The notes beneath the pieces are model-generated. The model saw only the letters and a program-made list of their open reading frames with translations. It searched no databases and was not told the origin of the DNA. Made by a program: the position numbers and the translations under genes. This document shows positions 35,589-44,181 of a DNA stretch of 64,000 bases, piece after piece; the stretch's first letter is position 1, and every line of letters starts with the position of its first letter. This DNA is from Arcicella aurantiaca (GTDB lineage: Bacteria; Bacteroidota; Bacteroidia; Cytophagales; Spirosomataceae): assembly GCF_003148625.1 (NCBI RefSeq), contig NZ_QGGO01000024.1:1-64000 (forward strand), read 5' to 3'.

Positions 35589-36746
35589 ATGAAAATTGTA
35601 TTTGTAATAACAGAGCTAGGAAGTTTTAATAATTTTTTATCAGAGTTAGCACTGGAGTTAATAAAGGATAGCAACATAGAATTGCATATAATCTGCTCCA
35701 ATTATAAAGTAATCGATATTCCTGATAAAAATAATTTTAATTATTCTAATTTTTATTTACATTTTTTGGATATTCCTCGGAGTGTAAATATATTAACTCA
35801 ATTAAAAGCTGCCTATTTTATTAGAAAAATATTGGATAAGGTTAAACCAGATATTGTACATTCGCATTTTACAACAGGCACATTTCCTACTATTCTTTTA
35901 AAAAATAATTCTTATATTTATTGGGCAACATTTCATGGTCTTGGACTGAATTCAAGTGAAGGATTTCGACGTTTATTATTCTCAGTAGTGGAAAATTTAT
36001 GTTTTTTGCGATTAAATAGAATATTTCTTGTTAATAATGAAGATTTTTTATTATTAAATAGCAAAAAACGATTGCCTGCTCACAAATATAATTGTAAAGG
36101 GTTTGGATGTGATATAGATAAATTTAGTAAGAACAATTTCTCAATACGCATGAGGGAAAATCTTAAAAATAGTTTAAATGTTAACTTACAATTCGTAATA
36201 TGTTTTACTGGTAGATTTGTTGAGTTTAAAGGTTTTTCTTTAGTCATTAAATCCTTTTTTTATCTTTCAGAAAAATATCCTAAAAAGTTTAAATTAATAC
36301 TTTTAGGTGGGAAAGACAGTATTCATTCATGCGGACTTAATGAATTTGAACAAAAAAAAATGGATAGTCATCAAGATATAATTAATATTGGTTACACGAG
36401 TGAAGTGCCAAAATACTTAGCTATATCTGATGCACTTCTATTTCCAAGTAAAAAAGAAGGTTTACCTACTTGTGTTCTTGAATCTTTGTCAATGGGTGTT
36501 CCTGTTATTACTATGGACTCAAGAGGAAATAATGATCTTGTTAAAGATGGTTACAATGGATTTCTAATTAATCCATCCTTGGATATCAATGAAACAATAT
36601 TATCTATAATCTCCTTAATTGAAAAATTGTACTATAACAGTGTTCTTAAAACACGATTAAGTAATAATGCAATAAAGGATAGAGAAAACTTTTCAAGAAA
36701 TAAATTCATTGACGAACACAAATTGTTGTATAGTCAAGTATCTTAA
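35589..36746 (+). CDS. Family 4 glycosyltransferase
   Basis: A GT-B enzyme of 385 residues: 'PDIVHSHFTTGTFPTILLK' in the acceptor domain, 'VICFTGRFVEFKGFSLVIKSF' at the domain junction and the donor site 'LLFPSKKEGLPTCVLESLSMGVPVIT' with the E-x7-E pair (EGLPTCVLE). Retaining transferase, donor unknown. The IS5-family element sits immediately upstream, so its native promoter or leader is cut off; expression may depend on read-through from the IS. Followed three bases later by the SDR gene. Confidence 0.88.
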   Translation: MKIVFVITELGSFNNFLSELALELIKDSNIELHIICSNYKVIDIPDKNNFNYSNFYLHFLDIPRSVNILTQLKAAYFIRKILDKVKPDIVHSHFTTGTFPTILLKNNSYIYWATFHGLGLNSSEGFRRLLFSVVENLCFLRLNRIFLVNNEDFLLLNSKKRLPAHKYNCKGFGCDIDKFSKNNFSIRMRENLKNSLNVNLQFVICFTGRFVEFKGFSLVIKSFFYLSEKYPKKFKLILLGGKDSIHSCGLNEFEQKKMDSHQDIINIGYTSEVPKYLAISDALLFPSKKEGLPTCVLESLSMGVPVITMDSRGNNDLVKDGYNGFLINPSLDINETILSIISLIEKLYYNSVLKTRLSNNAIKDRENFSRNKFIDEHKLLYSQVS

Positions 36747-36749
36747 TAA

Positions 36750-37661
36750 ATGATAAAAAATATTATTGTAACAGGTTCATCTGGTTTTATTGGAATTAAT
36801 CTTTCTAAATATTTTTCTAAATTTTATGAATTTTCTTTGAAAACAATTAATAAAAAACAATTAATTGACTTAACTTCCATTGAAAAAAAATATAATGCAC
36901 ACACCTTCATACATCTTATCGGAAAAGCACACGATTTAAAATGTATATCAAATCCACAAGAATATTACGAAGTAAATACAGAACTAACTAAAAAAGTCTT
37001 TGATGCGTTCTTGGATTCTGATGCCAAAGTCTTTATTACATTAAGTTCGGTTAAAGCTGTAGCTGACACTTCAGAACAGATTTTAACGGAAGATTTTATT
37101 CCCAATCCGTTAACTCATTATGGCAAATCCAAACGATTAGCAGAAGAATACATTTTAGCCAATTTGCCAAAAGATAAAAGAGTTTATATTCTACGTCCTT
37201 GTATGGTTCATGGAGAAGGGAACAAAGGAAATTTAACACTTCTCTATAATTTTGTTAAAAAAGGCATACCTTATCCATTAGGTGCTTATGATAATAAACG
37301 GTCATTCTTAAGTGTTGAAAATCTTTGCTTTGTAATAAAAGAGCTTATTGAAAGAAATGATATTTCTTCGGGAATTTATCATGTAGCTGATGATGATCCA
37401 GTTGCTACCAAAGATTTAATAAAGCTAATTAGTGAAGTAACAAATAAAAAGATTTTAATCTGGGAAATCCCTAAATTTATCATAAATCTCATTGCAAAAA
37501 TTGGAGATTATTTGCCATTACCCCTAAATACAGAAAGAGTAATGAAAATGACAGAAAATTACGTAGTTTCAAATCAAAAAATAAAATCTGCATTGGGTAA
37601 AAATTTACCTGTTTCGTCTGAAGATGGTCTAAGAAAAACAATTGAATCTTTTAATAAATGA
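36750..37661 (+). CDS. SDR sugar 4-reductase/epimerase, WbpV-like
   Basis: Extended SDR (303 residues): 'IIVTGSSGFIGINLSKYF', 'HLIGKAHDL', 'LSSVKAVAD' and 'YGKSKRLAEEYI' (Tyr-xxx-Lys). 'GKAHD' and 'NKRSFLSVENLCFVI' are typical of the WbpV/WbpK group, which reduces UDP-4-keto-6-deoxy-HexNAc to UDP-QuiNAc or UDP-FucNAc. The pairing with the next gene (ATGA overlap), a WbpL-like transferase, and with the WbpM-like dehydratase just beyond supports this role. Confidence 0.8.
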   Translation: MIKNIIVTGSSGFIGINLSKYFSKFYEFSLKTINKKQLIDLTSIEKKYNAHTFIHLIGKAHDLKCISNPQEYYEVNTELTKKVFDAFLDSDAKVFITLSSVKAVADTSEQILTEDFIPNPLTHYGKSKRLAEEYILANLPKDKRVYILRPCMVHGEGNKGNLTLLYNFVKKGIPYPLGAYDNKRSFLSVENLCFVIKELIERNDISSGIYHVADDDPVATKDLIKLISEVTNKKILIWEIPKFIINLIAKIGDYLPLPLNTERVMKMTENYVVSNQKIKSALGKNLPVSSEDGLRKTIESFNK

Positions 37662-38614
37662 TATTTATATTTGTCACCCTTTGCTTATTCATTACAGAGT
37701 TGATATACTTTCGAGTAGCTGAACGCTTTAACATCATTGATAAACCTAATGCTCGAAGTTTACATACTGACATTACTATTAGAGGTGGAGGTGTTATTTT
37801 TTTTATGTCAGTTCTATTTTATTTCATTTACTCTAATTTCGAATACCCTCTCTTTTTTTTGGGTATTACAGCCATTGCAGTCATTAGCTTTTTAGATGAT
37901 ATTTTTACCCTTCCAAATCGCTACCGATTACCCTTCCAATTTTTAGCCATTATTCTAATTTTAGTTGAATTACACTTTTTCTCCAATCCAATGTGGATAT
38001 GGACTGGAGTATTAATTATTGGTGTTGGTATTATTAATGCGTACAATTTCATGGATGGTATTAATGGTATAACGGGTGGATATAGTATGGTGGTTATTGG
38101 GGCATTATGGTTCATTAATAGTTATCACATAAAGTTTATGGATAACGAATTCTTTGTTTTTATTCTGATGGGGTTAATAGTATTTAACTATTTTAATTTT
38201 AGAACGAAAGCAAAATGTTTTGCCGGAGATGTCGGTAGTATTTCAATCGCAGTTATTATTATATTTTTATTGATAAAACTTATTGTAAAAGATTATAATC
38301 CAATTTATATCCTCTTTTTGGCAGTTTATGGGGTAGATAGTGTTTTAACTATCATTCATCGCTTATTATTAAAAGAGAATATTTTTAAAGCACATCGTCT
38401 TCATTTATTTCAAGTAATTGTGCATACCTTAAAAATACCTCATCTACTTATGGCTTCATTATATATGTTGCTACAAGCTATTATCTGTGTGATAATAATC
38501 TTTAATTTAAAAAGTAGTGAGCAAACACAATGGCTTGTTAGTTTTGGTATCATAATTAGTCTTTCTGTATTATATTTTATTATCAAACGAAAGGTTATGT
38601 TACTAACCGTTTAA
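37658..38614 (+). CDS. Initiating phosphoglycosyl transferase, WbpL/WecA family
   Basis: Polytopic (about 10-11 helices, 318 residues) polyprenyl-phosphate sugar-1-phosphate transferase. Signatures: 'NARSLHTDITIRGGGVIF', 'FLDDIFTLPNRYRLPFQ', 'NAYNFMDGINGITGG' and the cytoplasmic catalytic 'CFAGDVGSIS', with 'HRLHLFQ' near the C-terminus. WbpL-type enzymes load QuiNAc or FucNAc phosphate on undecaprenyl phosphate, matching the products of the flanking SDR and dehydratase genes. Confidence 0.88.
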   Translation: MIFIFVTLCLFITELIYFRVAERFNIIDKPNARSLHTDITIRGGGVIFFMSVLFYFIYSNFEYPLFFLGITAIAVISFLDDIFTLPNRYRLPFQFLAIILILVELHFFSNPMWIWTGVLIIGVGIINAYNFMDGINGITGGYSMVVIGALWFINSYHIKFMDNEFFVFILMGLIVFNYFNFRTKAKCFAGDVGSISIAVIIIFLLIKLIVKDYNPIYILFLAVYGVDSVLTIIHRLLLKENIFKAHRLHLFQVIVHTLKIPHLLMASLYMLLQAIICVIIIFNLKSSEQTQWLVSFGIIISLSVLYFIIKRKVMLLTV

Positions 38615-38728
38615 TAAGTTAAAGCATTTGGTATTTGGAAAAGTGTTAAATTGGTGGTAAAATTGATAAATATGGCTATTTACTAAATATTTTTCAGAAC
38701 TATCAACTATTTGTCGCAGATAAATTTA

Positions 38729-38829
38729 GACCACAGATTGAATGGATTATACAGATTTACACTGGGAGGTAGTCAGATAAAATAAAGAAAAATCAGCGAA
38801 AATCAGTACAATCCGTTTCATCTGTGGTC
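38729..38829. repeat. Imperfect inverted repeat, MITE-like
   Basis: Arms of 20 bases (38729-38748 and 38810-38829) pair with few mismatches ('gaccacagattgaatggatt' against 'aatccgtttcatctgtggtc') and enclose A-rich 'cagat/atcagcgaaaatcag' units. It occupies most of the gap between the WbpL-like and WbpM-like genes. Confidence 0.6.
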
Positions 38830-38898
38830 TATCGTTTGTCTTGTGACAAACCATTTATAGTTCCGATACTTTTTCTAATTTGTAAAAACTACATTTCT

Positions 38899-40818
38899 AT
38901 GTCCGAACATTTACTGTCAAAATATTCGAATAAATTTGTCTCTCGGTGGCTCATTTTAGCAGTTGATGTTATAATTGTGTCTCTTTCATTCGTTATAGCA
39001 AATGTTTTAAGGCATAATTTCCACATTAATGCAATTAATGGGGAAATAGTTGGCAGACAGTTCCTATTCATGCTATACATTCGTCTGGGGTGTTTCTTCT
39101 ATTTTCGCTCTTACACAGGGATTATTCGCCATACCAGTATTGAAGATGCCATTTTACTCCTCAAAACAATCTCTCTCAGTTCCTTTGTAGCAGGCACTTT
39201 ATCTTTGATTATTCGATATATATATGGTTTTGATACACCCTATTATGTGCCATTCTCTATATTAGGGATAGATTATTTTATATGCCTTTTCTTATTGGTT
39301 TCAAGCCGTTTTTTGGTGAAATCTATTTATGAGTCTTTAATTGTTGAACTTAAAGCTTCAAAGAATGTACTGATTTATGGAGCTGGGTATTCTGGATTAA
39401 TTACTAAAAATGTATTGTTGAATGATAAAATTAAAGGATATCATATATTGGGATTTATAGATGATAATCAGGCTAAAGTGAATAAAACGATTGAAGGAAT
39501 AAGAGTATATAGTCGTGAAGAAGCAGTAGATAAGTTTTTGGGTCAAGATATAGAGGATATTGATGTAATTGTTGCGATTAAGAAAATAACTCCTTCGGCT
39601 AAGCGACAAATTAGTGATTTTTTCTTGGAGAAAGGAATTGTGGTGAAAGCTTTACCACCCGTTGAAAAGTGGGTTAATGGAGAATTTTCAGTCAACCAAA
39701 TTCATAATGTGAAGATTGAGGATTTGTTGGAACGAGATTCAATTGAGATAAATAACCAATTAATAGGTAAAGAGGTTGATGGGAGAGTTATCATGGTGAC
39801 AGGAGCAGCAGGGTCAATTGGAAGTGAAATAGTTAGGCAACTATTACGTTATTTTCCTGCTAAAATTGTGTTGATAGATCAAGCTGAATCTACTTTGTAT
39901 GATTTAGAGTTTGAAATCAAGAAATTAATTCCCAATAATACTACCATACAAATAGCGATAGGGGATGTTTCGGATAAAGTTCGCATGAGTCGTATTTTTA
40001 GGGCTTCACGTCCACATCTTGTTTTTCATGCAGCTGCGTACAAACATGTTCCGATGATGGAGAATAATCCCTATGAGGCAATAAAAGTAAATATCATAGG
40101 AACTCGTATAATTGCTGAGCTTTCGGCTGAGTTTGGGGCTATTAAATTTGTGATGGTATCGACTGATAAAGCGGTTAATCCTACCAATGTGATGGGAGCA
40201 ACTAAGAGAGTCGCAGAGATGTACACCCAAAGTATGAATTATGTAAGTGGGGTGAATACTAAATATATTGCTACTCGCTTTGGTAATGTATTGGGTTCTA
40301 ACGGTTCAGTAATTCCGCTTTTTAAAAGACAGATAGAACAAGGAGGTCCAATTACGGTAACTCATCCTGAAATAACTCGCTATTTTATGACTATTCCAGA
40401 AGCTTGCCAGTTAGTTTTGGAAGCAGGAACCATGGGAAATGGTGGAGAGGTTTTTGTATTTGATATGGGAGAACCTATCAAAATAACCGATTTAGCCAAA
40501 AAGATGATAACCCTTTCTGGCTTGAGAGAAGGTAAAGATATTTTAATAGAGTATTCTGGATTAAGGCCTGGAGAAAAGCTATATGAGGAATTGTTGAATA
40601 ATAATGAAAATACGCTTTCTACCCATCATCCTAAAATTATGTGTGCTAAGGTAGTTACGCCAAGTTTTGGAGTGATGGAGATTGTTTTAGATGAATTGGA
40701 AAGATTATTGTATGAAGGTAATAATCGAGAATTAATTGGTCAGATTAAAAGTATTGTTCCTGAATATATTAGTAATAATTCTATTTATGAAGAATTAGAT
40801 AAGGTTAAAATTCAATAA
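38899..40818 (+). CDS. UDP-GlcNAc 4,6-dehydratase, WbpM/CapD type
   Basis: A 639-residue inner-membrane protein: four N-terminal helices (residues ~15-140), a Rossmann-like linker domain ('NVLIYGAGYSGLITKNVLL') and a C-terminal SDR ('VIMVTGAAGSIGSEIVRQLL', 'AAAYKHVPMMENNP', 'VSTDKAVNPTNVMGATKR'). The active-site Met-Gly-x-Thr-Lys replaces Tyr-xxx-Lys, as in WbpM/PglF. Converts UDP-GlcNAc to UDP-4-keto-6-deoxy-GlcNAc. I start at ATG 38899 (MSEHLL), where homology and the first helix begin; the frame is open to 38824 inside the inverted repeat. Confidence 0.9.
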   Translation: MSEHLLSKYSNKFVSRWLILAVDVIIVSLSFVIANVLRHNFHINAINGEIVGRQFLFMLYIRLGCFFYFRSYTGIIRHTSIEDAILLLKTISLSSFVAGTLSLIIRYIYGFDTPYYVPFSILGIDYFICLFLLVSSRFLVKSIYESLIVELKASKNVLIYGAGYSGLITKNVLLNDKIKGYHILGFIDDNQAKVNKTIEGIRVYSREEAVDKFLGQDIEDIDVIVAIKKITPSAKRQISDFFLEKGIVVKALPPVEKWVNGEFSVNQIHNVKIEDLLERDSIEINNQLIGKEVDGRVIMVTGAAGSIGSEIVRQLLRYFPAKIVLIDQAESTLYDLEFEIKKLIPNNTTIQIAIGDVSDKVRMSRIFRASRPHLVFHAAAYKHVPMMENNPYEAIKVNIIGTRIIAELSAEFGAIKFVMVSTDKAVNPTNVMGATKRVAEMYTQSMNYVSGVNTKYIATRFGNVLGSNGSVIPLFKRQIEQGGPITVTHPEITRYFMTIPEACQLVLEAGTMGNGGEVFVFDMGEPIKITDLAKKMITLSGLREGKDILIEYSGLRPGEKLYEELLNNNENTLSTHHPKIMCAKVVTPSFGVMEIVLDELERLLYEGNNRELIGQIKSIVPEYISNNSIYEELDKVKIQ

Positions 40819-40931
40819 ATTCCGAATAATAAATTATATTGAATATATAATCTTACAAAATTGGTAAATTGAAAGAAAATAAAGAATTTCGTTTATAGAA
40901 AAACATTCAAACTTTTTAATAATAGAAAATC

Positions 40932-42263
40932 ATGAAAACAAAAATACTTTCTGGACTTATATGCTGTTTAGGGATATTGTCTGCAAATGCTCAAACGATT
41001 ACTGCTCCGGTTGGACAGTCATTGACAATTACGAATGCAGTTGATGTAACTGGTGGAGGGCTAAATATTCTTACTGATAGCGAATTTAAAATTGGTGGCA
41101 AAAAAGTTCTAAGTAATAAAGGTACAGATAATGTATTTATTGGTGAAGGGACAGGTTTATCAAATACAGGTACATCAAATACTTTTATTGGAAAAGAAGC
41201 AGGTTTAGTAAATACAACAGGGTATATAAATTTGTTTTTAGGTACCTCTGCGGGTGTGAGTAATAGTAGTGGATCTGCAAATACATTTATTGGTGCTGGT
41301 GCTGGACGATTTAACACAGTTGGGGGTAATAATTTGTATATCGGTACAAATGCTGGGTCTGCAAATGCGATTGGTAATGCAAGTACATTTATTGGCTTAA
41401 ATTCAGGTGCTAATAGTACCAGTGACTTTAATTCTTTTTTAGGTGCTGCAAGTGCAGAAGTTTTAACTTCTGGAGTGAATAATGCTGGAATAGGAGTTTA
41501 TGCGGGCAAAAATTTAACAACAGGATACAATAATACTTTTATTGGGTTTTCTTCTGGGGTAGCTGTAGGTTCTTCAGGCATATCTAATAGCACATCTATA
41601 GGAGCTAATGCAGCTGCGACTTTAAGCAACACAGTAGTCTTAGGACAAGCAGCAACAACTATCACAGGACAAGGTTTAGCAGCAGGAGCTTCAGGTTTAA
41701 GATTTGCTAATTTGAACTCTTCAAGTGCTACTGTTGCATCAGGTGGTTCTCCTAAAGTATTGAGCGTTGATGGCTCTGGTAATGTTGTTTTAGTTGCTTT
41801 AGCTGGTGGTGCTACAACTACTGCCACAAATCCAATTGCTGAAAGCACTTGGAAGAATGCTGATGGTTATTTGTATAACAATAGCACAAATGGTGTTGTT
41901 ATCAATGGTGCTGGTTTAGATGGTAATGCTCTTATCGTTAAAGGTGGTGTATTGTCTAAAGAAGTGAATGTTAAAGTTGAAGGTGCTGAGTCTTGGCCTG
42001 ATTATGTTTTCAAGCCTTCTTATAAAAGAATGTCATTAGAAGAAGTTGATAAATTTATTGCTATCAACGGACACTTACCAAATGTACCAAGTGCTACTGA
42101 AATGGCGTCAACTGGTAATAATTTGAATAAGACGGACATTAAATTGTTGGAGAAAGTAGAGGAGTTGACTCTTTATTTATTAGAAATGAAGAAAGCTAAT
42201 GATGCTCAATCTGCAGAAATTCAGTCTTTGAAGAAACAAATGAGTAAATTGAGAAAGAAGTAG
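40932..42263 (+). CDS. Secreted surface protein with trimeric-adhesin-like head repeats
   Basis: A 443-residue exported protein (signal peptide to SANAQ). Residues ~65-245 are built of 14-20-residue repeats around 'NTFIG..AG' ('TSNTFIGKEAGLVN', 'SANTFIGAGAGRFN', 'NASTFIGLNSGANS', 'YNNTFIGFSSGVAV'), the left-handed-roll pattern of YadA-like heads. The C-terminus (~365-443) has 'YKRMSLEEVDKFIAINGHLPNVPSATEM' followed by a coiled coil, a module seen at the ends of many Bacteroidota surface and tail-fibre-like proteins. No phage genes are near. A possible adhesin embedded in the polysaccharide locus. Confidence 0.75.
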   Translation: MKTKILSGLICCLGILSANAQTITAPVGQSLTITNAVDVTGGGLNILTDSEFKIGGKKVLSNKGTDNVFIGEGTGLSNTGTSNTFIGKEAGLVNTTGYINLFLGTSAGVSNSSGSANTFIGAGAGRFNTVGGNNLYIGTNAGSANAIGNASTFIGLNSGANSTSDFNSFLGAASAEVLTSGVNNAGIGVYAGKNLTTGYNNTFIGFSSGVAVGSSGISNSTSIGANAAATLSNTVVLGQAATTITGQGLAAGASGLRFANLNSSSATVASGGSPKVLSVDGSGNVVLVALAGGATTTATNPIAESTWKNADGYLYNNSTNGVVINGAGLDGNALIVKGGVLSKEVNVKVEGAESWPDYVFKPSYKRMSLEEVDKFIAINGHLPNVPSATEMASTGNNLNKTDIKLLEKVEELTLYLLEMKKANDAQSAEIQSLKKQMSKLRKK

Positions 42264-42273
42264 TCACTCACTT

Positions 42274-42308
42274 AGGTATGAGGTATAAGGTATGAGGTAT
42301 AAAGTATT
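42274..42308 (+). repeat. Heptamer tandem repeat
   Basis: Five consecutive 7-base units alternating 'aggtatg' and 'aggtata', the last degenerate ('aagtatt'), in the gap between the two surface protein genes. Confidence 0.75.
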
Positions 42309-42365
42309 TACGTGAAATACTAATCCTTATCGCCAAATGCTTAACACCTTTTAACTTAAAATCAG

Positions 42366-42923
42366 ATGAGAACTTATCTAAAAATAGTTGGAATGTTCTT
42401 TTGTGTGATGTCGGTGAGAGTTGCTTCTGCTCAAGATGTAAACTTGAAAATTACTGATAACATCAATAAGACTACCAAACACGAAGTAGCAACTGAACGA
42501 ATTAGTGCTTCTAACGTGGTAAGTGAAGAAGCAAAAGTTCATTATGAAGCTGGAAAGTCTGTAACGCTTTTACCTGGATTTTCAGCAAAAAGTGGTTCGA
42601 CTTTTAGAGCAAATATTGCTAAAATTGCATCTTCATCAAGAATTGCTGGGGCTGAAACAAGTGATAAAGTAAGTATGTATGCTTATCCAAACCCATTCGA
42701 GTCGGCTGTTGAGATTGAATATTACGTTCCTAAAGCAGGAAAAATTAGCCTATCAATTACAAATATCATGGGCTTAAATATCGCAACTTTAGTGGATAAC
42801 CAAGAAGTATCAGAAGGTAATCATACCGTTAAATATTCGGGAGAAGGAATAAATTCTGGAACATACTTATATACATTAAAGACTGAAACTGGTGCTGTTT
42901 CTAAGAAATTATCTAAGAAATAG
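42366..42923 (+). CDS. T9SS type A sorting-domain protein
   Basis: A 185-residue secreted protein: signal peptide (1-22, ending ASAQ), then a stretch with 'VHYEAGKSVTLLPGFSAKSGSTFRA', a beta-repeat common in Bacteroidota cargo, and a C-terminal ~80-residue type A sorting domain ('YPNPFESAVEIEYYV', 'GLNIATLVDNQ', 'GTYLYTLKT', ending SKKLSKK). It should be exported by the type IX system and attached to the surface. With the adhesin-like gene before it, it forms a two-gene surface-protein island inside the glycan locus. Confidence 0.85.
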   Translation: MRTYLKIVGMFFCVMSVRVASAQDVNLKITDNINKTTKHEVATERISASNVVSEEAKVHYEAGKSVTLLPGFSAKSGSTFRANIAKIASSSRIAGAETSDKVSMYAYPNPFESAVEIEYYVPKAGKISLSITNIMGLNIATLVDNQEVSEGNHTVKYSGEGINSGTYLYTLKTETGAVSKKLSKK

Positions 42924-42940
42924 TAGCATATAATATTTGC

Positions 42941-42975
42941 AAAAATGACGGACTCTCAAGGTTCGTCATTTTTTG
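42941..42975 (+). terminator. Terminator after the T9SS cargo gene
   Basis: The arms 'aaaaatgacgga' and 'ttcgtcatttttt' form a stem followed by T residues, 20 bases past the stop. Confidence 0.8.
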
Positions 42976-43021
42976 TTTTACACACAAAATAACGTTATTC
43001 TATATTTATTTTATTCAAAGA

Positions 43022-43951
43022 ATGTTCAAAATCCTAATTACTGGCGGAGCTGGCTTTATTGGAAGCCATTTGGCAGAACGACTAATCGTCAATCCCAATT
43101 ATTTTGTTGTCTCAATTGACAATCTTTCAACTGGATGCAGAGAAAATATCCCTTCAATTTTCCCTAATAACTACCAATTTATAGAATGTGATGTAAATAA
43201 TCATGAACATCTCTCAGACATCATGTTGGCATATAAGTTTGATTATGTCTTTCATTATGCGGCTGTTGTTGGTGTAGCCAGAACATTGGATTATCCTTTA
43301 TTGGTATTACAAGATATAGAGGGTATCAAAAATGTATTGAATCTATCCAAAAACACAGGGGTGAAAAGAGTTTTTTTTTCTTCGTCTTCTGAAGTGTATG
43401 GAGAACCTGTTGAATTTCCTCAAAATGAACACACAACGCCTTTAAACTCTAAAATTCCTTATGCTATTGTGAAAAATATAGGAGAGGCTTTTTTGAAGTC
43501 ATATAAAAAAGAATACAATTTGGACTATACAATTTTTAGATTCTTCAATACGTATGGCTCTAAGCAAAGTGCTGATTTTGTAATTTCCAAATTCATTAAA
43601 TTAGCTTTGTCAAATAAAGATATTACCATTTATGGCGATGGACTCCAAACAAGAACCTTTTGCTTTATAGAAGATAATTTAGAAGCTACTATTAGAATTT
43701 TGAATGACGATTTGGTAATAAATGATGTCATCAATTTTGGTTCTGATATTGAAATGACCATTTTAGATTTAGCAAAATTAGTGATTGACAAAACAAATTC
43801 TAAATCAAAAATCATTCATTTGCCTGCTCTTAAGGAAGGAGATATGACTCGTAGAAAACCTGATAATACTAAAATGAAGCAAATTTTACAGGGAGAATTA
43901 CTCCCTCTTTCTGATGGTATAGATAGGATTTTGGAGTTGTTTAATAAATAA
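43022..43951 (+). CDS. NAD-dependent nucleotide-sugar epimerase/dehydratase (SDR)
   Basis: Extended SDR of 309 residues: 'ILITGGAGFIGSHLAERLI', 'VSIDNLSTGCRENI', 'HYAAVVGVART', 'SSSSEVYGEP', 'YAIVKNIGEAFL' (Tyr-xxx-Lys) and 'TIYGDGLQTRTFCFIED'. The last block is shared by UDP-glucose 4-epimerases and UDP-glucuronate decarboxylases. A 4-epimerase partner for the TviB-type dehydrogenase is possible but unproved. Confidence 0.8.
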   Translation: MFKILITGGAGFIGSHLAERLIVNPNYFVVSIDNLSTGCRENIPSIFPNNYQFIECDVNNHEHLSDIMLAYKFDYVFHYAAVVGVARTLDYPLLVLQDIEGIKNVLNLSKNTGVKRVFFSSSSEVYGEPVEFPQNEHTTPLNSKIPYAIVKNIGEAFLKSYKKEYNLDYTIFRFFNTYGSKQSADFVISKFIKLALSNKDITIYGDGLQTRTFCFIEDNLEATIRILNDDLVINDVINFGSDIEMTILDLAKLVIDKTNSKSKIIHLPALKEGDMTRRKPDNTKMKQILQGELLPLSDGIDRILELFNK

Positions 43952-43975
43952 TGACATGACTTGTTCTATTATTTT

Positions 43976-44163
43976 CGGAAGTATATACTTAATGTCGTAA
44001 GTTAAATTTGAGTCGAAAAAACCTCACCCGTGCGACGGTCGCCCCAACCCCTCTCCGATGGAGAGGGGAGCATTCGACCCCATTTTTCTCCCCTCTCCAT
44101 CGGAGAGGGGTTGGGGCGACCGTCGCACGGGTGAGGTTTTGCGACATGAAGTACATACTTCCG
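43976..44163. repeat. Nested palindromic element (GC-rich core, outer inverted arms)
   Basis: The core is a near-perfect inverted repeat of about 50 bases per arm (44017-44070 and 44089-44139, 'acctcacccgtgcgacggtc' ... complement), far richer in GC than its surroundings, with an ~18-base loop. Outside it lie a second pair of 22-base arms (43976-43997 and 44142-44163, 20 of 22 matching). Both strands stay open through the core, which can be read as 'LTRATVAPTPLRWRGE'; this is not a real protein. It abuts the start of the next gene. Confidence 0.88.
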
Positions 44164-44181
44164 ATTATTTTTAATATAATT

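Noticed and set aside
40932-42263. Phage tail-fibre interpretation of the repeat protein
   Set aside because: It has a signal peptide, sits beside a T9SS cargo gene, and no other phage gene is present.
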